Of a stretch of DNA of 64,000 bases, positions 11,376 through 21,534 are shown one piece after another. The stretch covers positions 496,300,190 through 496,364,189 of the forward strand of contig CM060990.1 in the NCBI GenBank assembly GCA_030765065.1, given 5' to 3'. Numbering within the stretch: position 1 is the first letter of the stretch; every line of letters starts with the position of its first letter. Both the position numbers and the translations under genes were made by a program. This DNA is from Deroplatys truncata. Lineage: Eukaryota > Arthropoda > Insecta > Mantodea > Mantidae. The notes under the pieces are model-generated. The model made no database searches and was not told the DNA's origin. It was given only the letters and a program-made list of their open reading frames with translations.

Positions 11376-14030
11376 AGTGACATGGGCTTAAACAGTGTCA
11401 AAACTATAACCGTTTATACAGAGTTCATTGCTCATACCTGTGACCTTTAGTTCAATTTATCTCCACGTATTCAGTATTTTTATTCATTAGGACAATATAT
11501 TATTCGTGTGCTTATACCTGTGACGTTAAACTCCATTTATTTATACTATGTGTATTTATCATTCACCAGTATTGCTTTATAGTGATTAAGCAGTGTACAT
11601 ATTTTCAGTAAAAACCTATAGTTATATTGATAATTATATGCATATCACTGTGTTCTGAAAAAGCTAATAAAAATAAACAGCCCGGTATTAAGTAACGGGT
11701 TAACCATAATCTCACTGCTCCTGGCGCTACTTCTTATACTTACCACCATCGCTCTTGATCCGCCAATTAACAGCTACATTAGCGCCACCTAGTGACAGGA
11801 TTATCGTTAACACATTTTCGTAATCCACTGCTATAACTACTCTGATCATCAAAACATCAACAGAACGTACGTAACGGAATAGCTAGATCTTTACGTTTCT
11901 TTTCTTTGCAAAACTGTAACACACTGAATACTATTTTTGTGCTTACTGAGCGAATGAGTTCAGGTGGCAGTGTTTGCATTTTGAATTGTTTACCATCCAG
12001 CCCACTGTCACTAACAGACTCAACTGCTGCATTTCCTTACTGCACACCTGTACATGATACGCACCGGGAATTGTGACATAATACGGTCTGCCATGTTTCT
12101 GCGCGAGCTTCCTCTGTCTCCCGTCTGCACACATTCCTCATACAGTAGTATCTATAACTTGTCTTTGGCGTATTAAAAGCTTTCAAGTTTATGGAGTAAT
12201 GTTACGAACTAGTTCAATTCAATAAAATGCTTAACTCATTTAAACTCTTTATTTCGAGTCTTTGAAATGAAGTGGTTCATACCTATACATTAAGTGTTGA
12301 AGATTGAACATTTAAAATAACCTTATTTTTAAAGGCGACTTCGTACGTTATGTCCTAGATGGGAGCTTTATAAAATGTATGTTGTTACAAATAAAAGTGG
12401 AACAGTTATGTATTTCTGATGGCTTGCGGCTTCTACACTGGTATCTTGAAAGCTTTGTATGGATGCGACCGAAATACAAAATAATTAAATGAAGATCTAT
12501 ATTATAATATGTAGATGATGTGGATTTCAAAACTATAATTATTTGTATACATTTAAGACGTTTATTCCTTATTCTTGCAAGCTAGTTATACCCAAAATTT
12601 AAAACGTCAGAGTCTCTTATTTGAATTTAATACTAAGCTTTTCCTCAAGTGTCAGGAACAGGCCACCCGTACAACATCTCTTAGCAGACTTAGAATACCA
12701 ATGGAACTCGAGGTGACTGCCATTCTGAAGTGAAGCACCGGAGGTACTTCAAATGTCATCGCGAATTACCTATTCACTAACCCTGGCCAACATCATGTTT
12801 GCGGGAGACAGGGTCACAGATGGAAACGATAATTATATTTCTCACAACTACATAAACTCGTGATAAAGTTTTATTTTATGCTTAAGAAAAGACCAGTATT
12901 ACCACTTATATGCATCAAAATTATATACTTCTATTGAAATCCAATCCACAATATGAATACGAGAGGTTATCTCTGTCATAAATGCCTATATACTCACCCT
13001 AATTAATTATTTATTTAATGTTCCCATTTATTATTTTTAGGCATAACGGTCCTTGAAATATTATCCCTACTGACAAGCCGTAGTTAGGAGATTGGTGGAG
13101 TGAATGAGGAACTTGTCGAATCGAATTGCTGTAAATGCTATTAAATGCAACTATGAAGTTCTTTAAACTACCAGCTCATCAAAAGTGAATGATTGGGTTA
13201 CAGTAATTAAGCATGAATTGTGAAGTACTCATTCATAAAACATCCATCACTACTTGTATGCTATGGCAATGACAATATCTGCACATTCAGATGGGGAAAT
13301 GCACGCAGTGGCATTCTAAACTGTGACTTATGGTGTAGATATTGTAAGAGTAAATCAGTTAAAAGTGTATCAAATACGAAGAGCACGTTCAAATACTTGA
13401 TATCATCCGTATTCACGAAACAAGTCTGAATGCAATGAGAGAATCTTTATAGGCATTTTGAGGAAGTCCATTTTAAATTGAAACAGAAATAATTATTTTT
13501 GTATTTTCTCAAAAAGAGAAATCTTAAATCTCATAAAAGGTGACACTTATATTTACATTCTCTAGCGCTCTGTCAATTTCTAAGACCAGGTGACAGCTTT
13601 GTTTCCTATAATGCAACGCACAGCTAAACGTTACGAAAGTATATTCTCAATGTTAGAGGTTACCTTCATTTGGGAATACCCACGGCCAATACATACAGGC
13701 CTCCAGGATCGATGTGGCAAAACCGCGTCCTATGACGTTCGAAGGCCGATACCCCTGCTGTACGTTTCCTGTAGAAAACAGAATTATGCATTAAAACACC
13801 AATTGGCGCAACATTATGATTAATTTCTTTTGAGATTTTACGCAGTTTTTGCTTTGCAGGTATCATGTTTGCAGTCAAATTGCTTGCAAAACAGTGCGTC
13901 TCCATTTGACTACTACTACAGAAAAACAACCCATTTCCTAACACCAATTGTCTTACATATGTTCACTCCATTTATTATAGACGAAACTTTAATTGAAAAC
14001 ACCAATGAATAGTGCAAAGAGACAGGAGTA
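11376..14030. other. AT-rich non-coding interval
   Basis: No credible gene. An imperfect direct repeat of roughly 75 bases near 11.42-11.58 kb (each starting with a TGCT[C/T]ATACCTGTGAC block) follows copy A. Short G+C-richer patches near 11.70-11.80 and 12.65-12.83 kb look like old repeat fragments that I cannot assign. Confidence 0.4.
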
Positions 14031-14038
14031 GTTAAAAC

Positions 14039-14170
14039 TCCGGATTAAGCAATTGGAATAACGATAATTCCGTCGCGTGGGGAGGTAGTGTCGCTTTTGA
14101 TCCGCGGATTAAGGCAGATTAGGGGCACTGGAGGGAATTGGCAGGATTATCACCAATTGCTTAATCCGGA
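14039..14170. repeat. 18-bp inverted repeat flanking ~96 bp
   Basis: TCCGGATTAAGCAATTGG at 14039-14056 is repeated exactly in inverted orientation at 14153-14170. Inner GATAAT/ATTATC segments extend the symmetry with a small offset, and a third CGGATTAAG lies at about 14104. The arms could form a long hairpin or mark the end of an inserted element. Confidence 0.8.
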
Positions 14171-14259
14171 CTGAGGAGGAAGTGAACAGGACTGAGGATT
14201 GGGAGCGAAATGTGGAGATTAAGCGAAGTAGCAGATGATATAGTAAGGTGGAAATGACG

Positions 14260-14782
14260 CGAACGTTTGCGATTGGTGGAAATAACAATGGATAGATTGG
14301 AGTAGAATGTGGAATGAGATGCTGTGCGTGGATAAAAAACCGTGCGAAGGATAAAAACGTGGAGGCGGAAGTGAGAAGTTTTGTGGTTGGCAGGCAAAAG
14401 GAGAAGCGAAGAGAATATGAGAGATGAATAGGACGATGTCATTAGTTAAAATAACAAGCGCTGTGATTGGTGGAAATCACAATGGATGTGATTGGAGTAG
14501 AATGTGGAATAAGGTGATGTGATTGCATAAATACCGTGTGAAGGATAAATATGGGAAGGCGTGCGGCGGAAGTGAGCAGTTTGGTGTTCGGCAGGGGAAA
14601 GGGCTTGAACAAGCGAAGAGAATGATAAATATGAGAGAGAACGCGGTGTGTAAGTTTGTGATTTGTTGAAATAACAATGCATGTGATTGGTTGAATAGTG
14701 GGAATAAGACGATGTGATTGGTTAAAATAAAATGCGCTGTGATTGGTGGAAACCACTAGCGAAAGAATGGGGAGGTATAAAA
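14260..14782 (+). promoter_or_regulatory. CCAAT-repeat promoter with TATA box
   Basis: At least seven GATTGG motifs (inverted CCAAT boxes), most within GTGATTGG, lie in roughly 190-base imperfect tandem repeats. They end in a TATAAAA at 14776-14782. The first ATG downstream is at 14819, the distance expected for a short leader. The arrangement reads as a strong forward promoter. Confidence 0.6.
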
Positions 14783-14818
14783 GTGGGAGCGGGGGTGAAA
14801 AAATGAATATACAACAAG

Positions 14819-15196
14819 ATGATAGCGATATCGATAGTAATGGTGATATCGATGATAGCTGGCACAGTGCAGAGCTGCGTTAGTTTTGGAAGATGTGGAT
14901 TTGTGATGAATGATGAAGCGGGGCATTTAGAAAACGCCACGAGGTGCGTGAAAGATTGCGAATTGTTGTCTAACTGTAGCTGCGTTTACAAGAAGGGAAA
15001 TGGATGTAGGTTTAATTCGGGGTTTATGAGTATTGGTTCGCTGAAGAACGTGCACAATTGCTTAAAGCCTGTAACGAGATGTCAGAGGGGAAGCAGGTGT
15101 GGATATTTATTCTATAGAAATTTGAATTTTGGACAGGTGCAATGTCCGGAGGGTTACAAATTAATTGGAAACTGTGGATGCGAAAAGAGTAATTAA
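14819..15196 (+). CDS. Cysteine-rich secreted protein, unrecognised
   Basis: 125 residues. Residues 1-19 form a hydrophobic signal peptide (MIAISIVMVISMIAGTVQS). The mature part has 13 cysteines, including CVSFGRC, an early C-x3-C-x5-C-x-C cluster and an NCGC near the C-terminus, so a disulfide-rich extracellular protein is likely. The ATG lies 37 bases after the TATA box. I cannot assign a family. The frame is intact, unlike nearly everything else nearby, which argues for recent origin or selection. It could be a viral or host secreted factor; I do not infer an activity. Confidence 0.6.
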   Translation: MIAISIVMVISMIAGTVQSCVSFGRCGFVMNDEAGHLENATRCVKDCELLSNCSCVYKKGNGCRFNSGFMSIGSLKNVHNCLKPVTRCQRGSRCGYLFYRNLNFGQVQCPEGYKLIGNCGCEKSN

Positions 15197-15240
15197 AAAG
15201 AGGGGATGACGTGTGTAAATTTTATAAGACACCTGCGAGC

Positions 15241-15639
15241 ATGTTTGCGAACGACAACACCTTCATTTTGGTGGAGATGGTGGATTGTGGGTTGTTTAAG
15301 GACACGATAAAGTTGCCGGAAGGGTTGAATTTGGACTGGAAACTGACATCAGAGGAAAGCGAACATGCAGTGGCGTATAGCGTGGTAAATGAGAGGAATT
15401 CGTATTTTTCTGAACATGTTCTGTATGTGTTTGGAGAATGTGGGAACGGTGAATAGGTGTTAAATTTTAGTGGAGGGAGGAGAGTATCTGGAAGCGCAAA
15501 AAGGCGTACAAGGTGGTCGGCAGAGGGTAATTTGAAAATTGGTTTGCAATGCAACGGGCAACCCGGGGAAGCGGGTAAGGTTTTGGTAAATAGCATAAGA
15601 AAGGCGGCATCGGAGTGGTGCAAGAAAGAGATGAACTGA
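15241..15639 (+). CDS. Unrecognised protein with one in-frame stop
   Basis: From the ATG at 15241 the frame runs to a TAG at 15454-15456 (72 codons including the stop) and stays open beyond it to 15639. The first part is ordinary globular-looking sequence with few low-complexity runs; the second part has GLQCNGQPGEAGK and ends overlapping the next frame. Probably one gene with a nonsense mutation, or two short genes. No family recognised. Confidence 0.4.
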
Positions 15640-16016
15640 TGAAGCAGAAGATGAGAAATGAATGTGACAGCAAGACGAAGCAAGGAAAAAGAGAGATTGA
15701 CGCGATAAAGAAGCAAACATTTGAATGTAAAGAAAGGGCGAGAGAAACGCAGAGGTTGATGGAAAGAATGAAAAAAAAATTGGAAGAGAAGAAGCAGAAT
15801 GTAGCGAAGCAGCAAGAAATGGTGAACAGAATTGAAGGAAACTTCGATAAGTTGAACAAAGCATTTGAGGTATTAAAGCAGATTATTGGCAAACAGGTAA
15901 GTGCATATACTGGGACAGAGGAGGGGGGATTTTCATATTATGAGACGGTTTACGACGAAGGCGCAATGGCAGAACGGGAGGGGATGCCGTGGAAAGGGAG
16001 AGGAATTGGAGTATGA
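15639..16016 (+). CDS. Coiled-coil protein, unrecognised
   Basis: 125 codons from the ATG at 15639. Residues ~1-80 are almost entirely Lys, Glu, Arg, Gln and Met in heptad-like spacing (for example RMKKKLEEKKQNVAKQQEMV), a long coiled coil. The tail is Gly/Glu/Tyr-rich (GGFSYYETVYDEG). The frame continues upstream of the ATG and overlaps the preceding frame, so the two may be one gene split by a frameshift. An AATAAA lies at 16229-16234. Confidence 0.5.
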   Translation: MKQKMRNECDSKTKQGKREIDAIKKQTFECKERARETQRLMERMKKKLEEKKQNVAKQQEMVNRIEGNFDKLNKAFEVLKQIIGKQVSAYTGTEEGGFSYYETVYDEGAMAEREGMPWKGRGIGV

Positions 16017-16453
16017 GACGAATTGAAAATGAAAAGTAGCTACAAATGAATACATAAATTACATCATAAGGTTTTGTTAAAAGACACATTTACGTTGTCA
16101 TAATTTCATTATTTTCCATTTTGTTTTCTTTTTTTAGTTTTAGTTTTCTTTGCAATAGTTGTACAGCTTCTGTGAAAATGATGGGAAAAGGAAAAAAGCC
16201 CTAACTAGGTGGAATGCGATAAAGGTTAAATAAAATACACAAAACAATGTTACAAATCAATGTACTAAAATACAGAACGGATAATAATCATGTAGTGTTG
16301 AAGAAACAAAAAACAAATAATTCAATGAACGCATTTATGTACACATAATGTACACAACACGAAATGCAGCATTGTTTTATAAAAAAGTAGAAAGTACATT
16401 AAACATAAACAATCATGCTGTCAAAATGTTTTAAAATGCGCAAACAAATTTTA
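16017..16453. other. AT-rich spacer with a poly(A) signal
   Basis: No gene. AATAAA at 16229-16234 could end the 14.8-16.0 kb transcription unit. Confidence 0.4.
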
Positions 16454-18333
16454 TACAGGGTGAATTACCTAAAACTTGCACCGCAAATATTTCGGAAATG
16501 GAAAGTGCTATTGATGTGCAGTTTTCACAGTATTGATTGGTAGTCACGGACTCGTACATTTAGCCTATAAACACATTTTAATAATACTGAGAACGTGTAT
16601 TTTTGAGCAAACATAAATTTTAAATTGAACATGGCTAGTTACATCAACAGAATAAAGGAAGGGTAAATTACAATGTCAATGATCTTTGTTGCAGGATTCT
16701 AGTGCTGGTGGTTTACGAGAAATCGTATTTTGAAAAGTTTCCACCCCGACAATTGTTTGTCCCATTCAAATTGCTTAGTTGGTAGGTACGATGTTATGTT
16801 TGTTTGCATTGTTTTCTGTTCATTGATTGCATTGCGACTTTCTGGTCAGTTAGTTTGTGACAGTTCAAGCAGTACGTCGTGAGTGGAAGATGGGGTTTAC
16901 TAATGCAGAAAAAGCCAACATCCTCATGGTGTATGGAGAGTATAGGAAGAATGCAGTTTGTTCCAACGGTGTATGCGGAAACGTATCCCAATAGACGTCA
17001 ACCATCTCGGCAATTATTTATCAACCTCTTCAACCAATTACGTGAAAGTGGTACTGTAACACTAGAAAACGTAACAGAAACAAACAAGTGACTGGAGAAG
17101 AGGCTGAAATTAATGTTTTGACTTCCGTTGCAATAGATGCGCAAATTAGTTTTAGCACAATCGCACGTGCAAGAGGCAAAAGTCAGGCAGGTGTACTGCG
17201 CATTCTCCATCGACATAGGTTCCATCCCTATCACATCTCTCTCCATCAAGAGCAGCATGGAAACGATTTTGAGAATCGTGTTAACTTTTGTACATGGGCA
17301 TTAAGACATGATAATCCAGATTCATCATGTATCTTGATTAGTGATGAGGCAACATTTACTAATCATGGCCAGGTAAACCGCAGAAACATGCACTATTGGT
17401 ACGTTGACAATCCCCGTTGCCTTCGTCAGGTAGAACGTCAGCGTCCATGGAGTTAAAACATGTAGTGTGGGATAGTGAACCATCAGCTCATAGGCCCTTT
17501 GTTCATAGAAGGAACAATGAACTCGCACAAGTATCGCAGCCTCCTGACAGACCATCCGCCAAAGATGCTAGAAGACGTTCCTCTGTAGACTAGGAGGAAC
17601 CTGTGGTACCAGGATGATGGCTGTCCAGCCCATAGTGCACGAAGTACTACAGCTTGTCTTAACAGGTTGTTTGCAAATCGTTGGATTGCACGAAGAGGGC
17701 CTGTACCTTGGCCGACCCGTTCAGCGGATCTGACCCATTTAGACCTTTTTCTATGGGGAAGGCTGAAAGACACTGTCTACAAGGATGTACCAACTATACC
17801 AGACGATATGAAACGACGTATTACTGCTTACTGCTCTGAAATTTCCGCTGAAATGCTAGAACGTGTGCAGCAATCTTTCCATAGCAGACTGGAAACGTGT
17901 ATTGAAGCTGCCGGTGGTCATTGTGAACACAACCTTTGAAGGCTATGTTCTCTTTACTTGTAAGAATCGACAGAAGTATTGTAATTCCCTTTGGTTTTCT
18001 TTAGTTTGTGCTTCCACAGGTTGTACAAGTGTCGGTGCGTAAAAGCTTCAAAATAAGCTTTCTCGTAAACCACTTGCACTAAAATCTTGCAACAAACGTC
18101 ACTGGCATTCTTATTTATCCTACCTTTATTCGGTTGATGTAACTAGGCATTGTTCCATTTAAAAAAACTTGTATGTTTGCTCAAAAATACACGTTCTCAG
18201 TATTATTAAAATCTGTTTATGGGCTAAATGTATGAGCCCCTGACTACTAATTAATGCTGTGAAAACTGCACAATAATAGCACTTTCCATTTCCGAAATAT
18301 TTGCGGTGCAAGTTTTAGGTGATTCACCCTGTA
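16454..18333 (+). mobile_element. Tc1/mariner-superfamily transposon with long terminal inverted repeats
   Basis: Begins TACAGGGTGAATTACCTAAA and ends with its inverted counterpart TTTAGGTGATTCACCCTGTA, with a TA dinucleotide on each side as mariner target duplication. Similarity of the ends continues inward for roughly 280 bases (to the TTTACGAGAAA / TTTCTCGTAAA pair), unusually long for mariner. The element is 1,880 bp and contains a broken transposase. Confidence 0.92.
16890..17939 (+). pseudogene. Mariner-type transposase, broken
   Basis: Starts MGFTNAEKANILMVYGEY, a helix-turn-helix N-terminus common in arthropod mariner relatives, shifts frame near 16965 and again near 17088, meets stops around 17454, and ends ...GGHCEHNL. 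Catalytic blocks are visible: SDEATF (first Asp), DDGCPAH (second Asp) and SADLTHLDLFLWG (third Asp region). Frameshifts and stops make it inactive. DDE transposases cut and paste the element. Confidence 0.88.
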
Positions 18334-19486
18334 TACATTAAAACATTCTTTTTTAAAACAATTGCAATGTCATCAAACCTTACGGTAAATATCCCTCGCA
18401 TCTTTGGCAGGAATACAGATTTTGTACTGTAAAAGCTGGTAAACAATTGCTATCTTGTTTATTATGCAAGCACGATGTGCCTGGCATCCCAGGCACGTTG
18501 GCGAGTAAGAATTTTGGTTGTTGCAACAGAACCAAACCGTTTACGGTTGGTATACCCGCAGTAAGATTTGAAGCATACTTTTGCGCTAAGCACGCGTTAC
18601 AAAATTGCCGTGCACAGGGCATGTTGACAGTATGTTTAACTTGCACAATAAAGTTAAATGCAATGGTTTAAATTACTGACGCAAGAAATGCTTGATTTCT
18701 AATTAATGGCACTTTCAGTTATACGTGTGTAAATTAGCAAGTGGATTTTCAATTCCATGTTTGCAAACAGCTTGATATGCCAAGCAAAACAGACACCACG
18801 GTTGTAAACTGCTGTGCGAAGAGCTAAAAACTGGAAAATATCGGAATGTGCTCCTATGCGTATGAAAGGATTCAGAAATTGATCGTTTGTTACATATGGC
18901 AAGCGGTCTACAATCCACTCCAGTTCCTTTGGGTTATCGATAGTGGTATAAAATGGACAACAAGCCATTTAAATCATGAAATGTGACTATGAGGGCACAA
19001 TAGTTAAAAGAAATTTTACAGTAATTTAAATACGACATTGCTCTGTATGGCAGTAAATGAAAGCAATATGAAGCACTACGACAAAAAAGTATAGAAAATA
19101 ACACAGTTAAAATGAATAAAAGGTGCAGATAATATATAAAAGTAAATTTACTAAAATACAATTTACACACTTTTAATGAAGTACAAGTTCTTGGTACGGT
19201 TTCTGCTTTCTTTTTAAATAAGCGACACACATACACATTGAAGTGTAAGTTCTTTTGTTTTTAACAAATTATTTAAATCCAAAATGATAATAGAGTTTGT
19301 AATGACTAAGTTTACAAAAAAACAGCAGCAAATATATGTTAACGCTATAGCAAAAAATACACAATAGGAAAACCTGAAGGAATAGATTATAACTCGAATA
19401 AAATAAGTTTACTACACCATTTATTTTTAGCTGCTCAGCCTGAGCTTTTTGTGCACTCCTCAGAATTTGTTACTTGGCTCGAGTAG
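18334..19486. other. AT-rich spacer left of copy B
   Basis: No convincing gene. A short perfect hairpin, GTGCCTGGCATCCCAGGCAC, lies near 18477. The left boundary of copy B should be in or near this stretch but I could not identify an inverted repeat. Confidence 0.35.
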
Positions 19487-20420
19487 ATTAAATGACCGCA
19501 TTCTCTTTCTTTGCAAGAGACGCTCCTGGAATTAGGCGTGATGGGATCCAGTAGTAGTAAACAAGATCACTCACATTTTCTGCATTATCCCAAAGGTTGG
19601 TGAAGTACTCATTGTATTCGTCGTCGACGTATCTAACACGACGGCACACCCCGTGCTGTGCTGGTCAGTATCGTAGGAGGCGCAGGGCGCTCAAATTCTC
19701 CCAGCAGATTTCTCTTGGCAGCTGGTTTGCTAAATGCTTTTGGTGAGGAGAACAGCAGCGGTACCAATGAGGCAGCAGGTTGGGGGAATTTAAGTGAACC
19801 GGAGGGGATGTGTACTTTTGTGGAGAAATTGGAGTAAATAAGTAATCATTGGGAAGAGGGGTTGGGGAGAGGGGTGGTACGTGAATTTGCTCTAGAGATA
19901 CGTAGTCATTTATTGGGAAAAGATGTGACGGTGAGGATAGGAATAACGACGAGCATCTTGACGACATGATTGGCGTAGAGGTGTGCCGGAGTGGTAATGG
20001 CGTCGTTTAGACTGTAGTGGAATTGCACTCCGAAGTAGAAGAAAGCAACACAGTCGAAGCTGAGCCAGACGACGATGTTCCACTATCGAAGTCGGAGAAC
20101 GGCGGTGTTGAGTGGTAGTTCACCAGAAGAGAAGACGTGTTGTTTTCGGTGAGCTTCGGAACACTAGGTTGCAAGAAGAAGTGTCCACCAAAGGTTTCCT
20201 GAAATGGCGGCAAGGCCGGTGGTAAAGCAGCAAATGGAGGTGCTGCGCCAAAGTCCTGAGTCGGTGGCAAGGCTTCGCCAAATTTCTGAACTGTGGCAGA
20301 TCAGGAACAAAGCAAAACGGGTCTTCAGCATGGCTGAAGTGAAATACTTGAAGTTGCTCTCGAACTTTTGTTACCGTATAACCAGACTGATCAAAAAAAG
20401 AAAATGTTGAGTGGTAACGC
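19487..20420 (-). pseudogene. Proline-rich protein, opposing left-end gene of copy B
   Basis: Reading leftwards, a plausible coding stretch (FDQSGYTVTKVREQLQVFHF...) passes by frameshift into a Pro/Ala-rich part (APPFAALPPALPPFQ), a Ser/Thr-rich part, a second Pro-rich part (VPPLSPTPLPNDY) and a C-terminus VRYVDDEYNEYFTNLW...YYYWIPSRLIPG before a stop near 19487. At least two frameshifts and a stop separate the parts. It points away from the polymerase. I recognise no family. A divergently transcribed early gene is a reasonable inference from position only. Confidence 0.4.
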
Positions 20421-21534
20421 CGAAGTTTCGTGACAGTTCCATTGTAGACTATGATTGTGCGAGAAGAGAGAGCAAAACGACTGTTGCGAATAATGTGGAA
20501 GCATATATATTCCCGTCCAAAGCACTCAATGACACAAATATGGCGACGGCGAACTGTAATATTCGCCGTGTGAAGGGAAGTCTCATTAGCGAGAAAATCG
20601 CTAAATTTGGTATTGTGGTTGACGAGGAGCAAAATTGCTCCGTATCTACATGGGGTGCTGTGGTTGCTAATTGGTGCAAACGGAAGTGCCCAGAAAAATA
20701 ACCCGATTACGACTTCTGAAGTTGCGGTTGCGATAAGCGGACGGTAAAATCCCACTGTGATAGCGCCAGCACCGATGTGAGATATGGCTGTTGGAAGCAA
20801 TACATTAACTTTTCTCGAGTAACGTACCAATAATATATTGGAAACGCATAGCGATTGAAATACCTATCATAGATGTTGCGTAGCCATAACGTCGTATTCT
20901 CGTAGTTTCTATTTTGATTCATAAAGCAATATTAAACACGCGAATAAATTGACCAACGTAGTTTACCATTAAAGCATAATAAGTGCAGAAAATTAAAAGT
21001 ACCGAGTAGACGTAGGCACGCATCTGACTGGTGAGGAAAACAATTGTTATTCTTTAGCAACCTGTCGAGTCTAAAAACATGGAGCAGTAGAATTCGGTGA
21101 CGATTATACCTTACCACCTACTTTTGAAATTTTGAGGCAGAGGCAGAACGGTGAAAAGTCTATATTCTGGCTGTAATGAGACCGATATATCCGTGTTGCC
21201 AATGCCCGAAGATGCAAACCCGGAGCACTGAGCTTCTAGAATGTTTAACGGGTTTTTAAATTTTGCCAAAGAAAACCTTCTGAAAAACGAACTTGGTATC
21301 TAGGTCTTCCGATAACCGACTCGAAGCAGACTTCGAAGCGTATTAATATGAGCTTTCGAAGATCCAATCAGGCGACTGCAGAGGCGGTTTTGAAATCTGT
21401 ATAACGGGTTATGCATAGTAATGGGGAATTTGTGATGGGAGAGCCACCGAAGATAACCTGCGTGTGGACCAAACAGGTTGCGACTTCTTGCTTTAAACCG
21501 TGAGAGGGATGTAGGAAGAACAAAGGAATCGTAG
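20421..21534. other. Interval left of recognisable polymerase B
   Basis: Forward frame 20411-20701 is open, but its context is ambiguous against the reverse gene. From about 21.4 kb weak polymerase-like N-terminal sequence may begin (GEPPKITCVWTKQVATSC). Nothing firm. Confidence 0.3.

Noticed and set aside
14161..14940. Several Ser/Thr/Ile-rich reverse frames
   Set aside because: They overlap the repeated CCAAT promoter and secreted-protein gene on the other strand.
15222..15892. Three long overlapping reverse frames rich in Ser, Phe and Leu
   Set aside because: Antisense of the purine-rich coiled-coil gene; composition follows from the opposite strand.
20120..20830. 236-codon reverse frame taken as one protein
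   Set aside because: Only its middle looks coding; the rest conflicts with the better proline-rich frame and a forward alternative.
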